From Pseudomonas sp. TH31 (GTDB taxonomy: Bacteria; Pseudomonadota; Gammaproteobacteria; Pseudomonadales; Pseudomonadaceae), in NCBI RefSeq assembly GCF_016650815.1, contig NZ_JAEKEZ010000034.1, positions 244,725-308,724 of the forward strand: 64,000 bases of DNA. The letters are read 5' to 3'. Under the pieces are notes generated by a model that saw only the letters and a list, made by a program, of their open reading frames with translations, was not told the origin of the DNA and ran no database searches. Below, in pieces: positions 8,307 through 17,083 of the stretch (position 1 is the stretch's first letter; every line of letters starts with the position of its first letter). The position numbers and the translations under genes are program-made.

Positions 8307-9266
8307 ATGAAACTGCCAGGAATCCCCACCATGAAAGGCGACGCCTCTCTGTTTGCAGCCATTGACCTGGGGTCCAATGCGTTTCGCATGATGATTGGCC
8401 AGTCGGTCATGCGGAACCAGCAACGGGTGATCCAGGAAGTGAAAACCCTGCGTGAGCCGGTGCGTCTGGCTGAGGGGTTTCAGGGTGGGGCGCTGGACGA
8501 GTTGGCGCTGGATCGGGGCTGGCAGGCGCTGGCACGATTTGGCAAAAAGCTGCGTGGCTTCGAGTCGTGCCGAGTGCGGGCGGTGGCCACCAGTGCGGTC
8601 CGCGAAGCCGACAATGCGCAACTGTTCCTGGCCAGCGCCGAGCGCCACCTGGGGTTTCGGATTGACGTCATCTCCGGGCATGAAGAAGCCCATCTGGTGT
8701 ACGCCGGTGTCGCCCACACGTTGCCGGGTTCGGAAAGTCAGCGGCTGGTGGTGGACATCGGCGGCGGGTCGACCGAATTGATCCTGGGTCGAGGCACTCA
8801 GCCGCTGATTACCGAGAGCATTGCCATCGGCAGCGGCACTTTCGGTTCGCGTTACTTTCATGGTGGTTGCATCACCGCTCAAGCGCTGCTTGAGGCCGAG
8901 CGCGTGGCCTCGCTGCAGTTTGAAAAAGTCGCCCGGCGTTATCGGGCGCAGGGGTGGCAGCAGACCATCGGCTCATCCGGCACCGCGCGAATGCTGGCCA
9001 AAGTGCTCAAGGCCAACGGCTTGAACGACGATGGCCAAAGCGGCATCACCTACGGCGGACTGTTGCGGCTGTCGTTGCGACTGCTCGAAGTGGGGCACGT
9101 CAAACAGCTCAAACTGGCCGGGCTGCAAACTCATCGACTGAGCATTTTGCCCGGTGGCCTGGTGGTCATGCTGGCGGCGTTCAAGGTGTTTGGCATCTCG
9201 CACATGACGCCGTCCGAGCCGGGTTTACGGTTTGGTGTGCTGCATGGGTTGATGAATCAGCACTGA
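8307..9266 (+). CDS. ppx: Exopolyphosphatase / Ppx-GppA phosphatase, short form
   Basis: The protein opens with FAAIDLGSNAFRMMIG, the first phosphate-binding loop of the ASKHA fold, and has the second loop VVDIGGGSTELILG. These are the hallmarks of Ppx/GppA enzymes, which release phosphate from polyphosphate or from pppGpp. With about 319 residues it lacks the C-terminal HD domain of the ~500-residue E. coli type. ATG at 8307 is used; ATG at 8331 is the alternative. It faces ppk2 across a 156-bp divergent region and its 3' end overlaps the next gene on the opposite strand by 10 bp. Confidence 0.88.
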   Translation: MKLPGIPTMKGDASLFAAIDLGSNAFRMMIGQSVMRNQQRVIQEVKTLREPVRLAEGFQGGALDELALDRGWQALARFGKKLRGFESCRVRAVATSAVREADNAQLFLASAERHLGFRIDVISGHEEAHLVYAGVAHTLPGSESQRLVVDIGGGSTELILGRGTQPLITESIAIGSGTFGSRYFHGGCITAQALLEAERVASLQFEKVARRYRAQGWQQTIGSSGTARMLAKVLKANGLNDDGQSGITYGGLLRLSLRLLEVGHVKQLKLAGLQTHRLSILPGGLVVMLAAFKVFGISHMTPSEPGLRFGVLHGLMNQH

Positions 9267-10042
9267 TCAACGGCAGCGCCCATCCATCTGACAAAGACCC
9301 GCAGCTGTGCTGCAAACTCGTTGGCCGGTGCGGTTGATGTTGTTGCCAGAGACAGAAAGAATTCAATCTGCGCAGCCATCGAGGGGTAATGTTTCACAAA
9401 CAGTTCAGTGTGCTCATCCAGTGTTTGCGGCCAAAACAAGTCCTGATCCGATCGAAGGATGCCGGTTGAACGGATCAGCTTGCGCGACGCCTCTCGTTGT
9501 AATCGCGATCGCTCATCGGGGTCGGTTTCGCGCTCGATACGCTCGGCATATCGGTTCAGCACCGCTTCGAAGTCGCCATTTACCGCCAGGGCGATGGCCC
9601 GAGAGGGTTTGAATGATGCAAAGCGTTCGCTCAGATCATTACCCCAGACGCAGCGGCAATGGTGCTTGAGCCAGTAACCCCAACTGAGCAGACTCTCCTG
9701 CGCCAGCACCTCGGTACGATGGCCGATGTCAAAGTCGATCTTCACCACTTCCGAATGTCGAGCGGCCAGCGCCTGGCGTATGGCTTCTATGCGTTCCTGG
9801 TCCGCCGAGGAGGCTGGACCGCGAAGTACCAGGGTCACGTCAAGGTCGGACATACCCGATACGGCGTCACCTCTCGCGACACTCCCGTACAAATAAATGC
9901 CGTCCAGTAACGGCTGCGCTTGAGCGACCAGTGTGGCGCAGACGTCCCGAACGAGGTCTTCATACCCGGATTGAATCGGCCCGTTGGGAGTGGCAAGGAT
10001 GAAGCCGTTTGAGTCGACGCCGCAATGAGGGGAGGCCTGCAT
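9257..10042 (-). CDS. Nucleotidyltransferase-domain protein (AadA-like)
   Basis: An antibiotic-adenylyltransferase-like protein. The N-terminal catalytic motif GSVARGDAVSGMSDLDV supplies the Gly-Ser loop and two metal-binding aspartates (about residues 66 and 68), with a third acidic strand VVKIDFDIG. The rest is helical as in aminoglycoside nucleotidyltransferases. The true substrate is unknown, and a resistance role cannot be claimed. ATG at 10042 has AAGGA 7 bases upstream and is preferred to the ATG at 10069. The gene is convergent with ppx and overlaps it by 10 bp at the stops. Confidence 0.7.
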   Translation of the reverse strand: MQASPHCGVDSNGFILATPNGPIQSGYEDLVRDVCATLVAQAQPLLDGIYLYGSVARGDAVSGMSDLDVTLVLRGPASSADQERIEAIRQALAARHSEVVKIDFDIGHRTEVLAQESLLSWGYWLKHHCRCVWGNDLSERFASFKPSRAIALAVNGDFEAVLNRYAERIERETDPDERSRLQREASRKLIRSTGILRSDQDLFWPQTLDEHTELFVKHYPSMAAQIEFFLSLATTSTAPANEFAAQLRVFVRWMGAAVDQC

Positions 10043-10075
10043 GAAATCGTCCTTGATTGAGCTTCGCATCGGCCA

Positions 10076-10546
10076 TCAGCGCGCAGAGCTGATAGAACCT
10101 CTATCGGTGTCCACTGCATAGTCTGTCCGCGTGCTGCCCTGGCGATCGCGGAAGGTAAAGTGACTGAGCAACAGGCAAAGACCGAAGCCAAGCATGTCCG
10201 CGACAAAGTTTTGATACGCAGAGGAGAACGGGATGCCGTTTTCCCGTGGATCGACGTACATCTCGTTGTACGCCGAGAACAGCACAATGATCAAACTACC
10301 CCAGGGACTCCACGGGATGCCTGCTTTCAGCGCATGAACATTGTCTCGCAGGGAGCGCTTGAAAAACCTCGAGGGGATAGTCACATAACCCAACAGCAAC
10401 GCCGCGCAGAAGCCGTACAGTAAATGGCAGAAGTTGTAGCTCCAGACGATGATGTTGAATGCGTTGAGCTGGACCAGCCAGAACGTGAAGAAGATCGCCA
10501 GGCACAGCAGAAACGGGGCGTGGGTCGAGCGTTGGGTGAACAGCAT
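10076..10546 (-). CDS. Integral membrane protein, hypothetical
   Basis: A 156-residue protein with about four membrane segments: FLLCLAIFFTFWLVQL near the start, CHLLYGFCAALLLGYV, a central SLIIVLFSAYNEM and the late FVADMLGFGLCLLLSHF. The tail is hydrophilic. A DPREN segment between helices resembles small DUF2238/VanZ-like membrane proteins, though I cannot assign a family with confidence. It lies 33 bp upstream of the nucleotidyltransferase gene on the same strand and is likely cotranscribed with it. Confidence 0.65.
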   Translation of the reverse strand: MLFTQRSTHAPFLLCLAIFFTFWLVQLNAFNIIVWSYNFCHLLYGFCAALLLGYVTIPSRFFKRSLRDNVHALKAGIPWSPWGSLIIVLFSAYNEMYVDPRENGIPFSSAYQNFVADMLGFGLCLLLSHFTFRDRQGSTRTDYAVDTDRGSISSAR

Positions 10547-10584
10547 TGAAGCTCCTTGGAGGGGATTGATCCTTGGAGGTAATG

Positions 10585-11112
10585 CTACCGGACTCTCGCT
10601 TCGTTTAGCGCGGCTAAATAGAGCTGGCGGTACGCACCCACCAGTTGATCAAGGGTGAACGCCAGATTTCGCCCACTCGGATTGGGCAGGATCCACACCG
10701 AGGCATTGCCGAAAGTCTTTGGTTGAAGTCCCCAGGCAATGTCTCGCTGGCCGGATAACGCGCAGTAGGCCGCTTTGCCGAGAAAGGCCACGAAGCGCGG
10801 GGCATAGCGCGTGATTTTTTGTTCAAAATCCGCAGCGGCAGCAGTGAACTCTTGCAAGGACAACTGATCCGCACGCGCCGTCGGCCGGTCAACCACTGCG
10901 GTTAATCCGCATTGGTACTGCAAGATTGTCCGATCGTTTTCCGGGAGCACCTGCGCAGGCGTAAACCCGGCGAGATGCAGCGTGCGCCAGAAGCGATTGC
11001 CGCGGCCCGCAAAGTGATGCCCCTGGGCGGCGGCAGCCATTCCCGGATTAATCCCGCAAAAAATCACGGCCAGGTGTTCGGTCAGAATGTCTTCCAGTCT
11101 TTCGTCTGCCAT
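10585..11112 (-). CDS. mug: G/U mismatch-specific DNA glycosylase
   Basis: Mug excises uracil and ethenocytosine from mismatches in DNA as part of base-excision repair. The motif GINPG (about residues 20-24) replaces the uracil-glycosylase GQDPY motif, as is normal for Mug, and the second active-site motif NPSGRN is present near residue 145. Length is 175 residues. ATG at 11112 with GAGG upstream is used; the frame runs further upstream without support. It follows the divergent LysR gene on the same strand by 16 bp. Confidence 0.88.
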   Translation of the reverse strand: MADERLEDILTEHLAVIFCGINPGMAAAAQGHHFAGRGNRFWRTLHLAGFTPAQVLPENDRTILQYQCGLTAVVDRPTARADQLSLQEFTAAAADFEQKITRYAPRFVAFLGKAAYCALSGQRDIAWGLQPKTFGNASVWILPNPSGRNLAFTLDQLVGAYRQLYLAALNEARVR

Positions 11113-11128
11113 ATCAATCCTCTCAACC

Positions 11129-11986
11129 TCAGATTGCTGCTTCCAGATTACGTAACAACCACTCGCTGAAACTTCGCGCGTTGTTTTCACTGTCACGGTG
11201 AGTCAGCACGGCCCAGCTCGGGCCGCGAATGGTTTGCTCCACCAGGGGTTGCAACAAGCCGTTGGCCCGGGACTGACGACTCAGCAGTTCACTGACCAGG
11301 GCGATACCGAGCCCGGCGCACGCGGCATCCAGCAGCAGGCCGGGATCGGAGAAGTTCAGCCCCTGATCGTGCTGGCCAACATCGATGCCAGCCTCCACCG
11401 CCCAATGACTCCAGTCCATCTCCCGCTCACCGTGCAGGGTCGCGCGCTGTTCCCTTGGCAGCGCCAACACGCTCGGGTGACACACCGGGTACAGGCGGTC
11501 GGCGTGCAGCACCTTGAAGCTGCACTCGGCTTGGGAGCTGATGTCATCGCGCACCGCGAGGTCGATGGTCTGGGTGGCCATGTCCGGGACTTCATCGGTG
11601 CTGTAAATCCACAGATCGACCTCTGGATGCTGACGGCGAAAATCCCCCAGGCGTGGCAGCAGCCAGTGACGAGCAAACGCCGGCGTGGTGTTGAGCACCA
11701 GTTGATTGGGTTTCTGGTACTGCCCGAGACGGCGAATACCAACGGCCAGTTGCTGCAACAACGCCTGGGTGGTGCTGAGCAAATCGTGACCGGCATCGGT
11801 CAGGCTGACGCTGCGCCCGCTGCGGAAAAACAACGGTTGTTCAAGGTACGCCTCAAGGCTGCGGATCTGCTGACTGATCGCCGATTGGGTCAGGTTCAGC
11901 TCGGTGGCAGCCTTGTGAAAACTGCCCAGTCGGGCGGCCGCTTCAAAGCCGCGAAGGGTGCTGAGCGGGGGCCAGTGCTTGAGCAT
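11129..11986 (-). CDS. LysR-family regulator (GcvA-like), probable agu2 regulator
   Basis: A complete 285-residue regulator with the helix-turn-helix LRGFEAAARLGSFHKAATEL near the N-terminus and the effector domain beginning around QLVLNTTPAFARHWLLPRL. That opening and the PLF-RSGR pattern are of the GcvA type. It is divergent from the agmatine deiminase gene across 136 bp, which contains the palindrome GCATGCATGC near 12053-12062. Both facts suggest it controls the agmatine operon, with agmatine, N-carbamoylputrescine or putrescine as possible effector; this is inference. Confidence 0.82.
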   Translation of the reverse strand: MLKHWPPLSTLRGFEAAARLGSFHKAATELNLTQSAISQQIRSLEAYLEQPLFFRSGRSVSLTDAGHDLLSTTQALLQQLAVGIRRLGQYQKPNQLVLNTTPAFARHWLLPRLGDFRRQHPEVDLWIYSTDEVPDMATQTIDLAVRDDISSQAECSFKVLHADRLYPVCHPSVLALPREQRATLHGEREMDWSHWAVEAGIDVGQHDQGLNFSDPGLLLDAACAGLGIALVSELLSRQSRANGLLQPLVEQTIRGPSWAVLTHRDSENNARSFSEWLLRNLEAAI

Positions 11987-12122
11987 ATCGATAAGTTCCT
12001 CTAATCATTTTTCTACAAAATCCATCGTTTGTTTGCCTGTTTTACCCACCGTAGCATGCATGCCAGGCCGATCAAGGCAGTTTTAATTGAACACAATGGC
12101 TTAACTCAAAGGGCTTTTTATC

Positions 12123-13174
12123 ATGCAGCAGAATCAAATTCAAAACAGCGGTTGGGTGATGCCGGCAGAGTGGGCCAGGCACTCCGCGACCTGGATGGTC
12201 TGGCCTCATAACAAAACCCTTTGGGAATCGAGTTGGGGCGTTACCTTGCCGCTGGTGCAAGAGGATTTCGCCCGGGTGGCCAACGCCATTGCGCGTTTCG
12301 AACCGGTGAAAATGGTCGTCGACCCGTCGGCTGCCGCCAGTGCCAAAGCGCTGTGCGGCGCCAATATCGAATTGATCGAATTGGCGGTGAACGACAGTTG
12401 GAGTCGCGACTCCGGCCCGAGCTTCGTCTGCCACCCGCAGCAAGGCCTGGCCGGGGTGAGCTGGCGCTTCAACGCGTGGGGTGGCAAGTCGGCGCACGAC
12501 CTCGATGAAGGTTTGGCCCGCCGTGCACTCAATCACCTGGGCGTGCCGTGCTTTGGCACACCGTTAAGTAACGAAGGCGGGGCCATACATGTTGACGGCG
12601 AAGGCACGCTGATCACCACTGAATCGGTGTTGCTCAACGCCAATCGCAACCCGGACACCGGCAAAGCGGAAATGGAGGAGATCTTCTCCCGTCTGCTGGG
12701 CGTGAAGAAAACCATCTGGCTGCCGGGCGATCCGGACTACGTGACCGGCGACATGACCGACGGCCACGTCGATGGCGTCTGCGCTTTCGCCCGCCCTGGC
12801 GTGTTGCTGGTGGACGCCACCCACGACAAGCATTCGGTGTATGCCGAAGTCGCCCGGGAAAATCGTCGTGCGCTGGAACTCGCCACCGATGCCCAAGGCC
12901 GAAAATTCGAACTGATCGAGTTGTATGAAGCCACCGACGCCGTGGACACCGAGGCCGAAGTGTTCTGCGCCTCGTACACCAATTTCTACATCGCCAACGG
13001 CGCGATCATCATGCCGGCCTATGGCATTGATGCCGACAACGCGGCGGCCGAAGTGCTGGCTCAGGCCTTCCGGGCCGCGACGTGGTGCCGGTGCGGATCA
13101 ATCACCTGGCCCATGGCGGCGGCGGGGTGCACTGCATCACCCAGCAGCAGCCGGCCTGGCCAGTGGAGGGTTGA
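12123..13174 (+). CDS. aguA: Agmatine deiminase, frameshifted near the end
   Basis: Hydrolyses agmatine to N-carbamoylputrescine and ammonia. The protein shows the family's substrate residues in MPAEWARHSATWMVWPHN, NDSWSRDSGPSF, NEGGAIHVDGEG and DGHVDGVCAFARPG. The frame breaks at 13070-13072 (TTCCGGGCC). Adding one C restores PGRDVVPVRINHLAHGGGGVHCITQQQPAWPVEG, including the catalytic Cys (about residue 338), with a stop at 13172-13174, just 3 bp before aguB. The ending is so well conserved in the second frame that a lost base is far more likely than a real mutation. Confidence 0.9.
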
Positions 13175-13177
13175 GCC

Positions 13178-14086
13178 ATGACCTTGTTGACGATTGCCAC
13201 CACCCAGATGCCCTGCACCTGGGACTTGCAACACAACCTTGATCAGGCCGAGCAATGGGTGCGTGAGGCGGCGGCGAAGGGCGCCCAGGTCATCCTGCTG
13301 CAAGAGCTGTTTGCCACGCCGTATTTCTGCATCGAGCAAAACCACAAGCACCTGGCGCTGGCCGAAGAATATCGAGACAGCCGCGTGCTCAAACGCTTCG
13401 CCGCATTGGCCAAAGAGTTGGGCGTGGTGCTGCCGCTGAGCTGGTTCGAAAAGGCCGGCAACGCCTACTTCAATTCCTTGAGCGTGGCCGATGCCGACGG
13501 GCGCCTGCTGGGCGTGTACCGCAAGACCCATATCCCCAACGCCATCGGTTATCAGGAGAAGGAATATTTCAGCCCCGGCGATACCGGTTTCCGGGTTTGG
13601 GACACGGCGTTCGGACGCATCGGTGTGGGGATCTGCTGGGATCAGTGGTTCCCCGAAACTGCGCGTTGCCTGGCGTTGATGGGCGCCGAAGTCTTGCTGT
13701 TTCCCACCGCCATCGGCTCTGAACCGGGCTGCGCAACCCTGGATTCGCGGGACCATTGGCAGATGACCATGCGTGGGCATGCGGCGGCCAACATCCTGCC
13801 GGTGGTGGCGGCCAATCGCGTCGGTCGGGAAGCCGCAACCACCGATCCGACCCTGCAAATGGCTTTCTACGGTTCGTCCTTCATCTGCAATCACAAAGGC
13901 AAATTGCTCGCCGAGGCCGACCGTGACAGCACCGGCGTGCTGGTGCACAGCCTGGACCTGGCCGCCATGCGCGAAGAGCGCCTGAGCTGGGGTATCTACC
14001 GCGACCGCCGCCCGGAGATGTACGGAGCGCTGTTGAGTCAGGACGGTCGCCACATCAATGCACGCTGGACCACTCAAGGGGTTTGA
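13178..14086 (+). CDS. aguB: N-carbamoylputrescine amidase
   Basis: Converts N-carbamoylputrescine to putrescine, CO2 and ammonia, the second step of the agmatine route. A nitrilase-fold enzyme with the catalytic triad Glu43 (LLQELF), Lys116 (YRKTHIP) and Cys153 (GICWDQWFPE). Length of 302 residues is standard. It starts 3 bp after the corrected stop of aguA and ends 1 base before the next gene, so the operon is tightly coupled. Confidence 0.93.
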   Translation: MTLLTIATTQMPCTWDLQHNLDQAEQWVREAAAKGAQVILLQELFATPYFCIEQNHKHLALAEEYRDSRVLKRFAALAKELGVVLPLSWFEKAGNAYFNSLSVADADGRLLGVYRKTHIPNAIGYQEKEYFSPGDTGFRVWDTAFGRIGVGICWDQWFPETARCLALMGAEVLLFPTAIGSEPGCATLDSRDHWQMTMRGHAAANILPVVAANRVGREAATTDPTLQMAFYGSSFICNHKGKLLAEADRDSTGVLVHSLDLAAMREERLSWGIYRDRRPEMYGALLSQDGRHINARWTTQGV

Positions 14087-14087
14087 T

Positions 14088-15184
14088 ATGCGCATTTCCA
14101 ACCAACTGTTGACCGGCGCCCTGGCTCTTTATTGCGTCGTGCCCTCGCTGCACGCCGAAGAAAAAGCCCTCCGGCTGTATAACTGGGCCGACTATTTTGC
14201 CGAGGATACGCTGAGCAGATTCACCGCCGAAACCGGGATCAAAGTGATCTACGACGTGATGGACGGCAGCGAAACCCTGGAAGCCAAGATGCTCGCCGGC
14301 GGCAGCGGTTACGACCTGATCTTCCCGGGCGACACCGTGGCCGAGCGCTTGATGCGCGCCGGCAGCCTGCTGCCGCTGGACCCGTCAAAAATCACTGCGC
14401 GGGATGACATCGAACCCGGTTTGCAGAAGTTGCGAACCCACTATGTGCATTCTAACCAGGCCACGGTCCCGTACACCTGGGGCACCATCGGCCTGACCTA
14501 CAATGACCAGCAAGTCAAACAGCGGGTGCCGAATGCGCCGGTCAACAGCCTGGATATACTGTTCAAACCGGAGCTGGCGGCCAAATTTGCCGATTGCGGG
14601 ATCTCGATGATCGACTCACCCGATGAAGTGCTGGCGGTGGTGCTCAACTACCTTGGTCGCGACCCGCGCAGTGCCAGGCCTGAAGACCTGGCAGCGGCAA
14701 GTGAGTTGCTGATGAAGCTTCGACCGTACATTCGCAAGTTCCAGTCGCAACCGGTGACTGACCTGGTGAACGGCAACCTGTGCGTGTCGCTTGGTTACAG
14801 CGGTGATATGACCCAGGCCCAACGCACCTCGGACAGCGCCGGCAAGAAGACCTCGTTCCAGTACCGCATTCCCGGGAAGGGACCACAGTGTGGATGGACA
14901 CCATGGCAATCCCGGTCGACGCCAAACACCCGGAATACGCCTATGCGTTCATCAACTTCGTCATGCGCCCGGAGAACATGGCCGCGATCAGTAACTTCAC
15001 CGGCTACCCGACTTCCAATGCCAAGGCCCGTCCGAGCGTCGATGCCGCGATGCGTAACAACCCGGATATTTACCTCGACGAAGCCACTTACGCACGGCTG
15101 ATTCCTGGCAAGGACATCCCCCAGGCCGATATGCGCGCACGCATGCGCACCTGGACCAAATTCAAGACAGACACCGCGAAATGA
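14088..15184 (+). CDS. Polyamine ABC transporter substrate-binding protein, frameshifted (agu2C-like)
   Basis: A periplasmic binding protein of the PotF/PotD type: signal peptide ending SLHA, then LRLYNWADYFAEDTLSRFTAETGIKVIYDVMDGSETLEAKMLAGGSGYDL (read across the first strands) and NYLGRDPRSARPEDLA. The frame breaks at 14878-14882 (AAGGGACC). One more G gives KGTTVWMDTMAIPVDAKHPEY and reaches the stop at 15184, for about 365 residues. No ABC permease or ATPase genes are present, so it may act as a periplasmic sensor or share another importer. Its stop overlaps the next frame by ATGA. Confidence 0.85.
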
Positions 15185-15213
15185 CTTCGGAAAAACCATT
15201 GAGGGATCAACCC

Positions 15214-16332
15214 ATGTCGACGCGTCGTGAGTTCATCAAACAGGTAACGGTCGCCGCCAGTGTGGGCGCCGCAATGTCCATGGGCCTGACGCCTTTGTAC
15301 GCGCAAGCGGCTACCGCAGGTGTCTGGCTCATGCCGGACGAGGGCGAAAAGCATCAGCGGGCGTTCATCTCCTTTGGCGCGCAGGATGCGATCTGGGAGG
15401 ACTTCACCCCGGACGTGCAAGCCGCCCTTGGCCGGATCGCCAGCTCCATCGCCCGCTATGAGCCGGTCACCGTATTCTGTCGCCAGCGCGAGCGGGATCT
15501 GGCAGAAGAACACTGTGGCACGACCAACATCACCTACGTCACCACCGAGCTCGACGACATCTGGATGCGCGACATCGGCGCCAATTTTGTCATCGACGAG
15601 AAGGGCGAGCTGGGCGCGGTGGACTTCAACTTCAACGGTTGGGGCAACAAACAGCAGCATGGCAAGGATGCGAAGTTGGCCGCGTTGGTGGCGGGCAACG
15701 CGCAGGCCGATTACCTGCGCAGCGAGTTGGTGGGCGAGGGCGGTGCTATCGAAGTCGATGGTCACGGCACCGGGATCATGACCGAAAGCAGCTGGATCAA
15801 CAGCAATCGCAACCCCGAATGGAGCAAGGCCGAAGTCGAGCAGGCGCTGAAAGATCGTTTGGGCTTGCGCAAAATCATCTGGCTGCCGGGCATCAAAGGC
15901 AAGGACATCACCGACGCTCACGTCGATTTCTATGCGCGTTTCATCAAGCCAGGTGTGGTCATCGCCAACCTCGACAACGATCCGGCGTCATACGATTACA
16001 AGGTCACCCGTGCGCATCTGGAGATCCTCAAAAACGCCACGGATGCCGATGGCCGCAAGCTACAGGTGCACAGCGTGTCGCCACCGCTCAACCCGCGCCA
16101 GAACAAGTTCAGCAAGAACAACCCGGACTTTGCGGCCGGCTACATCAACTACTTCGTAATCAATGGCGCAGTCATTGCGCCCGAGTTTGGTGATCGGGCG
16201 GCGGATGCCAGGGCGTTTAGCCTGTTGTCCGAACTCTACCCGGACCGCAAGGTGGTGCAGCTCAATATTGATGCGATTTCCGCTGGCGGCGGCGGTATTC
16301 ACTGCGTGACCAGTCATCAGCCGATGGCTTGA
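15214..16332 (+). CDS. Tat-exported agmatine deiminase family protein (agu2A'-like)
   Basis: A second deiminase, paralogous to aguA. It begins MSTRREFIKQVTVAASVGAA, a twin-arginine signal (TRREFIK) followed by a hydrophobic stretch and AQA cleavage site, so it should fold in the cytoplasm and act in the periplasm. Family residues are kept: DDIWMRDIGANF, GEGGAIEVDG, TDAHVDFYARF and the catalytic Cys364 in GGGIHCVTSHQ. ATG at 15214 follows GAGGG at 8 bases; an ATG at 15181 overlapping the previous gene is the alternative. The order deiminase, amidase, binding protein, exported deiminase matches the agu2ABCA' operon described in some P. aeruginosa strains. Confidence 0.88.
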   Translation: MSTRREFIKQVTVAASVGAAMSMGLTPLYAQAATAGVWLMPDEGEKHQRAFISFGAQDAIWEDFTPDVQAALGRIASSIARYEPVTVFCRQRERDLAEEHCGTTNITYVTTELDDIWMRDIGANFVIDEKGELGAVDFNFNGWGNKQQHGKDAKLAALVAGNAQADYLRSELVGEGGAIEVDGHGTGIMTESSWINSNRNPEWSKAEVEQALKDRLGLRKIIWLPGIKGKDITDAHVDFYARFIKPGVVIANLDNDPASYDYKVTRAHLEILKNATDADGRKLQVHSVSPPLNPRQNKFSKNNPDFAAGYINYFVINGAVIAPEFGDRAADARAFSLLSELYPDRKVVQLNIDAISAGGGGIHCVTSHQPMA

Positions 16333-16520
16333 TCAGGGGAGTGCAGCGCTCGACTAAAGTTAACTGGCTGTTTTAAAACAAAATTATTTTGTAAAGGGGC
16401 TTTCCAGATGGCGCAAAAGTTGGTAAATTTCCGCGCATTCTTGCAGAGCCCCTAACAGGGCGTGGTGTCACACGCTGCAGAATCAGCAAGAGAGTGCCAG
16501 GCACTCATCGCAACACCTAC

Positions 16521-16595
16521 AGGGGCGTCGCCAAGCGGTAAGGCAGCAGGTTTTGATCCTGCCATGCGTTGGTTCAAATCCAGCCGCCCCTGCCA
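16521..16595 (+). tRNA. tRNA-Gln (anticodon TTG)
   Basis: A complete cloverleaf: acceptor AGGGGCG pairing with CGCCCCT, D arm with the CCAAGCGGTAAGG loop, anticodon stem GCAGG/CCTGC around TTTTGAT (anticodon TTG) and T arm with GGTTCAAATCC. The terminal CCA (16593-16595) is encoded. It is followed at once by a strong terminator. Confidence 0.95.
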
Positions 16596-16603
16596 TATTC
16601 CTG

Positions 16604-16656
16604 AAAAGGGGACTGATTTATTTTCTGGACGGAAAATAGATCAGCCCCCTTTTTTT
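16604..16656 (+). terminator. Rho-independent terminator of the tRNA transcript
   Basis: A long stem: AAAAGGGG-CTGAT-TATTTTC (16604-16626) pairs with GGAAAATA-ATCAG-CCCCCTTTT (16631-16654), with small bulges and a T run at 16650-16656. It lies 8 bp past the tRNA end. Confidence 0.88.
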
Positions 16657-16672
16657 GCATCGTCGGTCCGGC

Positions 16673-16924
16673 TCACAGCCCTGTGTGTTGCTCCAGCCAC
16701 GTCCCGACCACGCGCCGATCCAGCTCCTCCCAATCCGCCATCCCCAACACCCGTGTGGTGTTCAAACCGCGCAAATAGCCGCGCAACTGATGGGCTGTAT
16801 TGCGCACCAGCTCCGAATCGGGCGCGTTTTCGCGCAACACGGTTTCGTACTCGATCAGGTAATCAGCCACCCGGTCACGGAATTCTGGCAGGACGGCATC
16901 GCGGATCAGGTCAAACGTTCGCAC
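16673..16924 (-). CDS. Small hypothetical protein (83 aa)
   Basis: A cytoplasmic, highly charged, helical protein (MRTFDLIRDAVLPEFRDRVADYLIEYETVL...). It starts with GTG at 16924 with AAGGA 7 bases upstream, which is good support for translation. No known motif, membrane segment or signal is apparent. It is convergent with the tRNA terminator and divergent from the next lipoprotein gene. Confidence 0.55.
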   Translation of the reverse strand: MRTFDLIRDAVLPEFRDRVADYLIEYETVLRENAPDSELVRNTAHQLRGYLRGLNTTRVLGMADWEELDRRVVGTWLEQHTGL

Positions 16925-17083
16925 GGAGAATTCCTTTTAGTTGGAGTCGGGCTGTCCAGCAGTCTGCACGCGGTGCAACTATCGGTTCAAGTAATAGTGA
17001 CAATCAAGAAACGCAAGTTCTGCTTCGCCGGGCAATCATCGAAAATCGCCGCCATTGAAGACGCTGCTCAAGGACTTTGCGCG

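Noticed and set aside
12123..13174. Calling aguA a true pseudogene
   Set aside because: The reading frame after the break preserves the full catalytic end, and other genes show the same one-base loss, so a sequence error is more likely.
16604..16656. Riboswitch or small RNA after the tRNA
   Set aside because: The stem with a T run at the tRNA 3' side is fully explained as its terminator.
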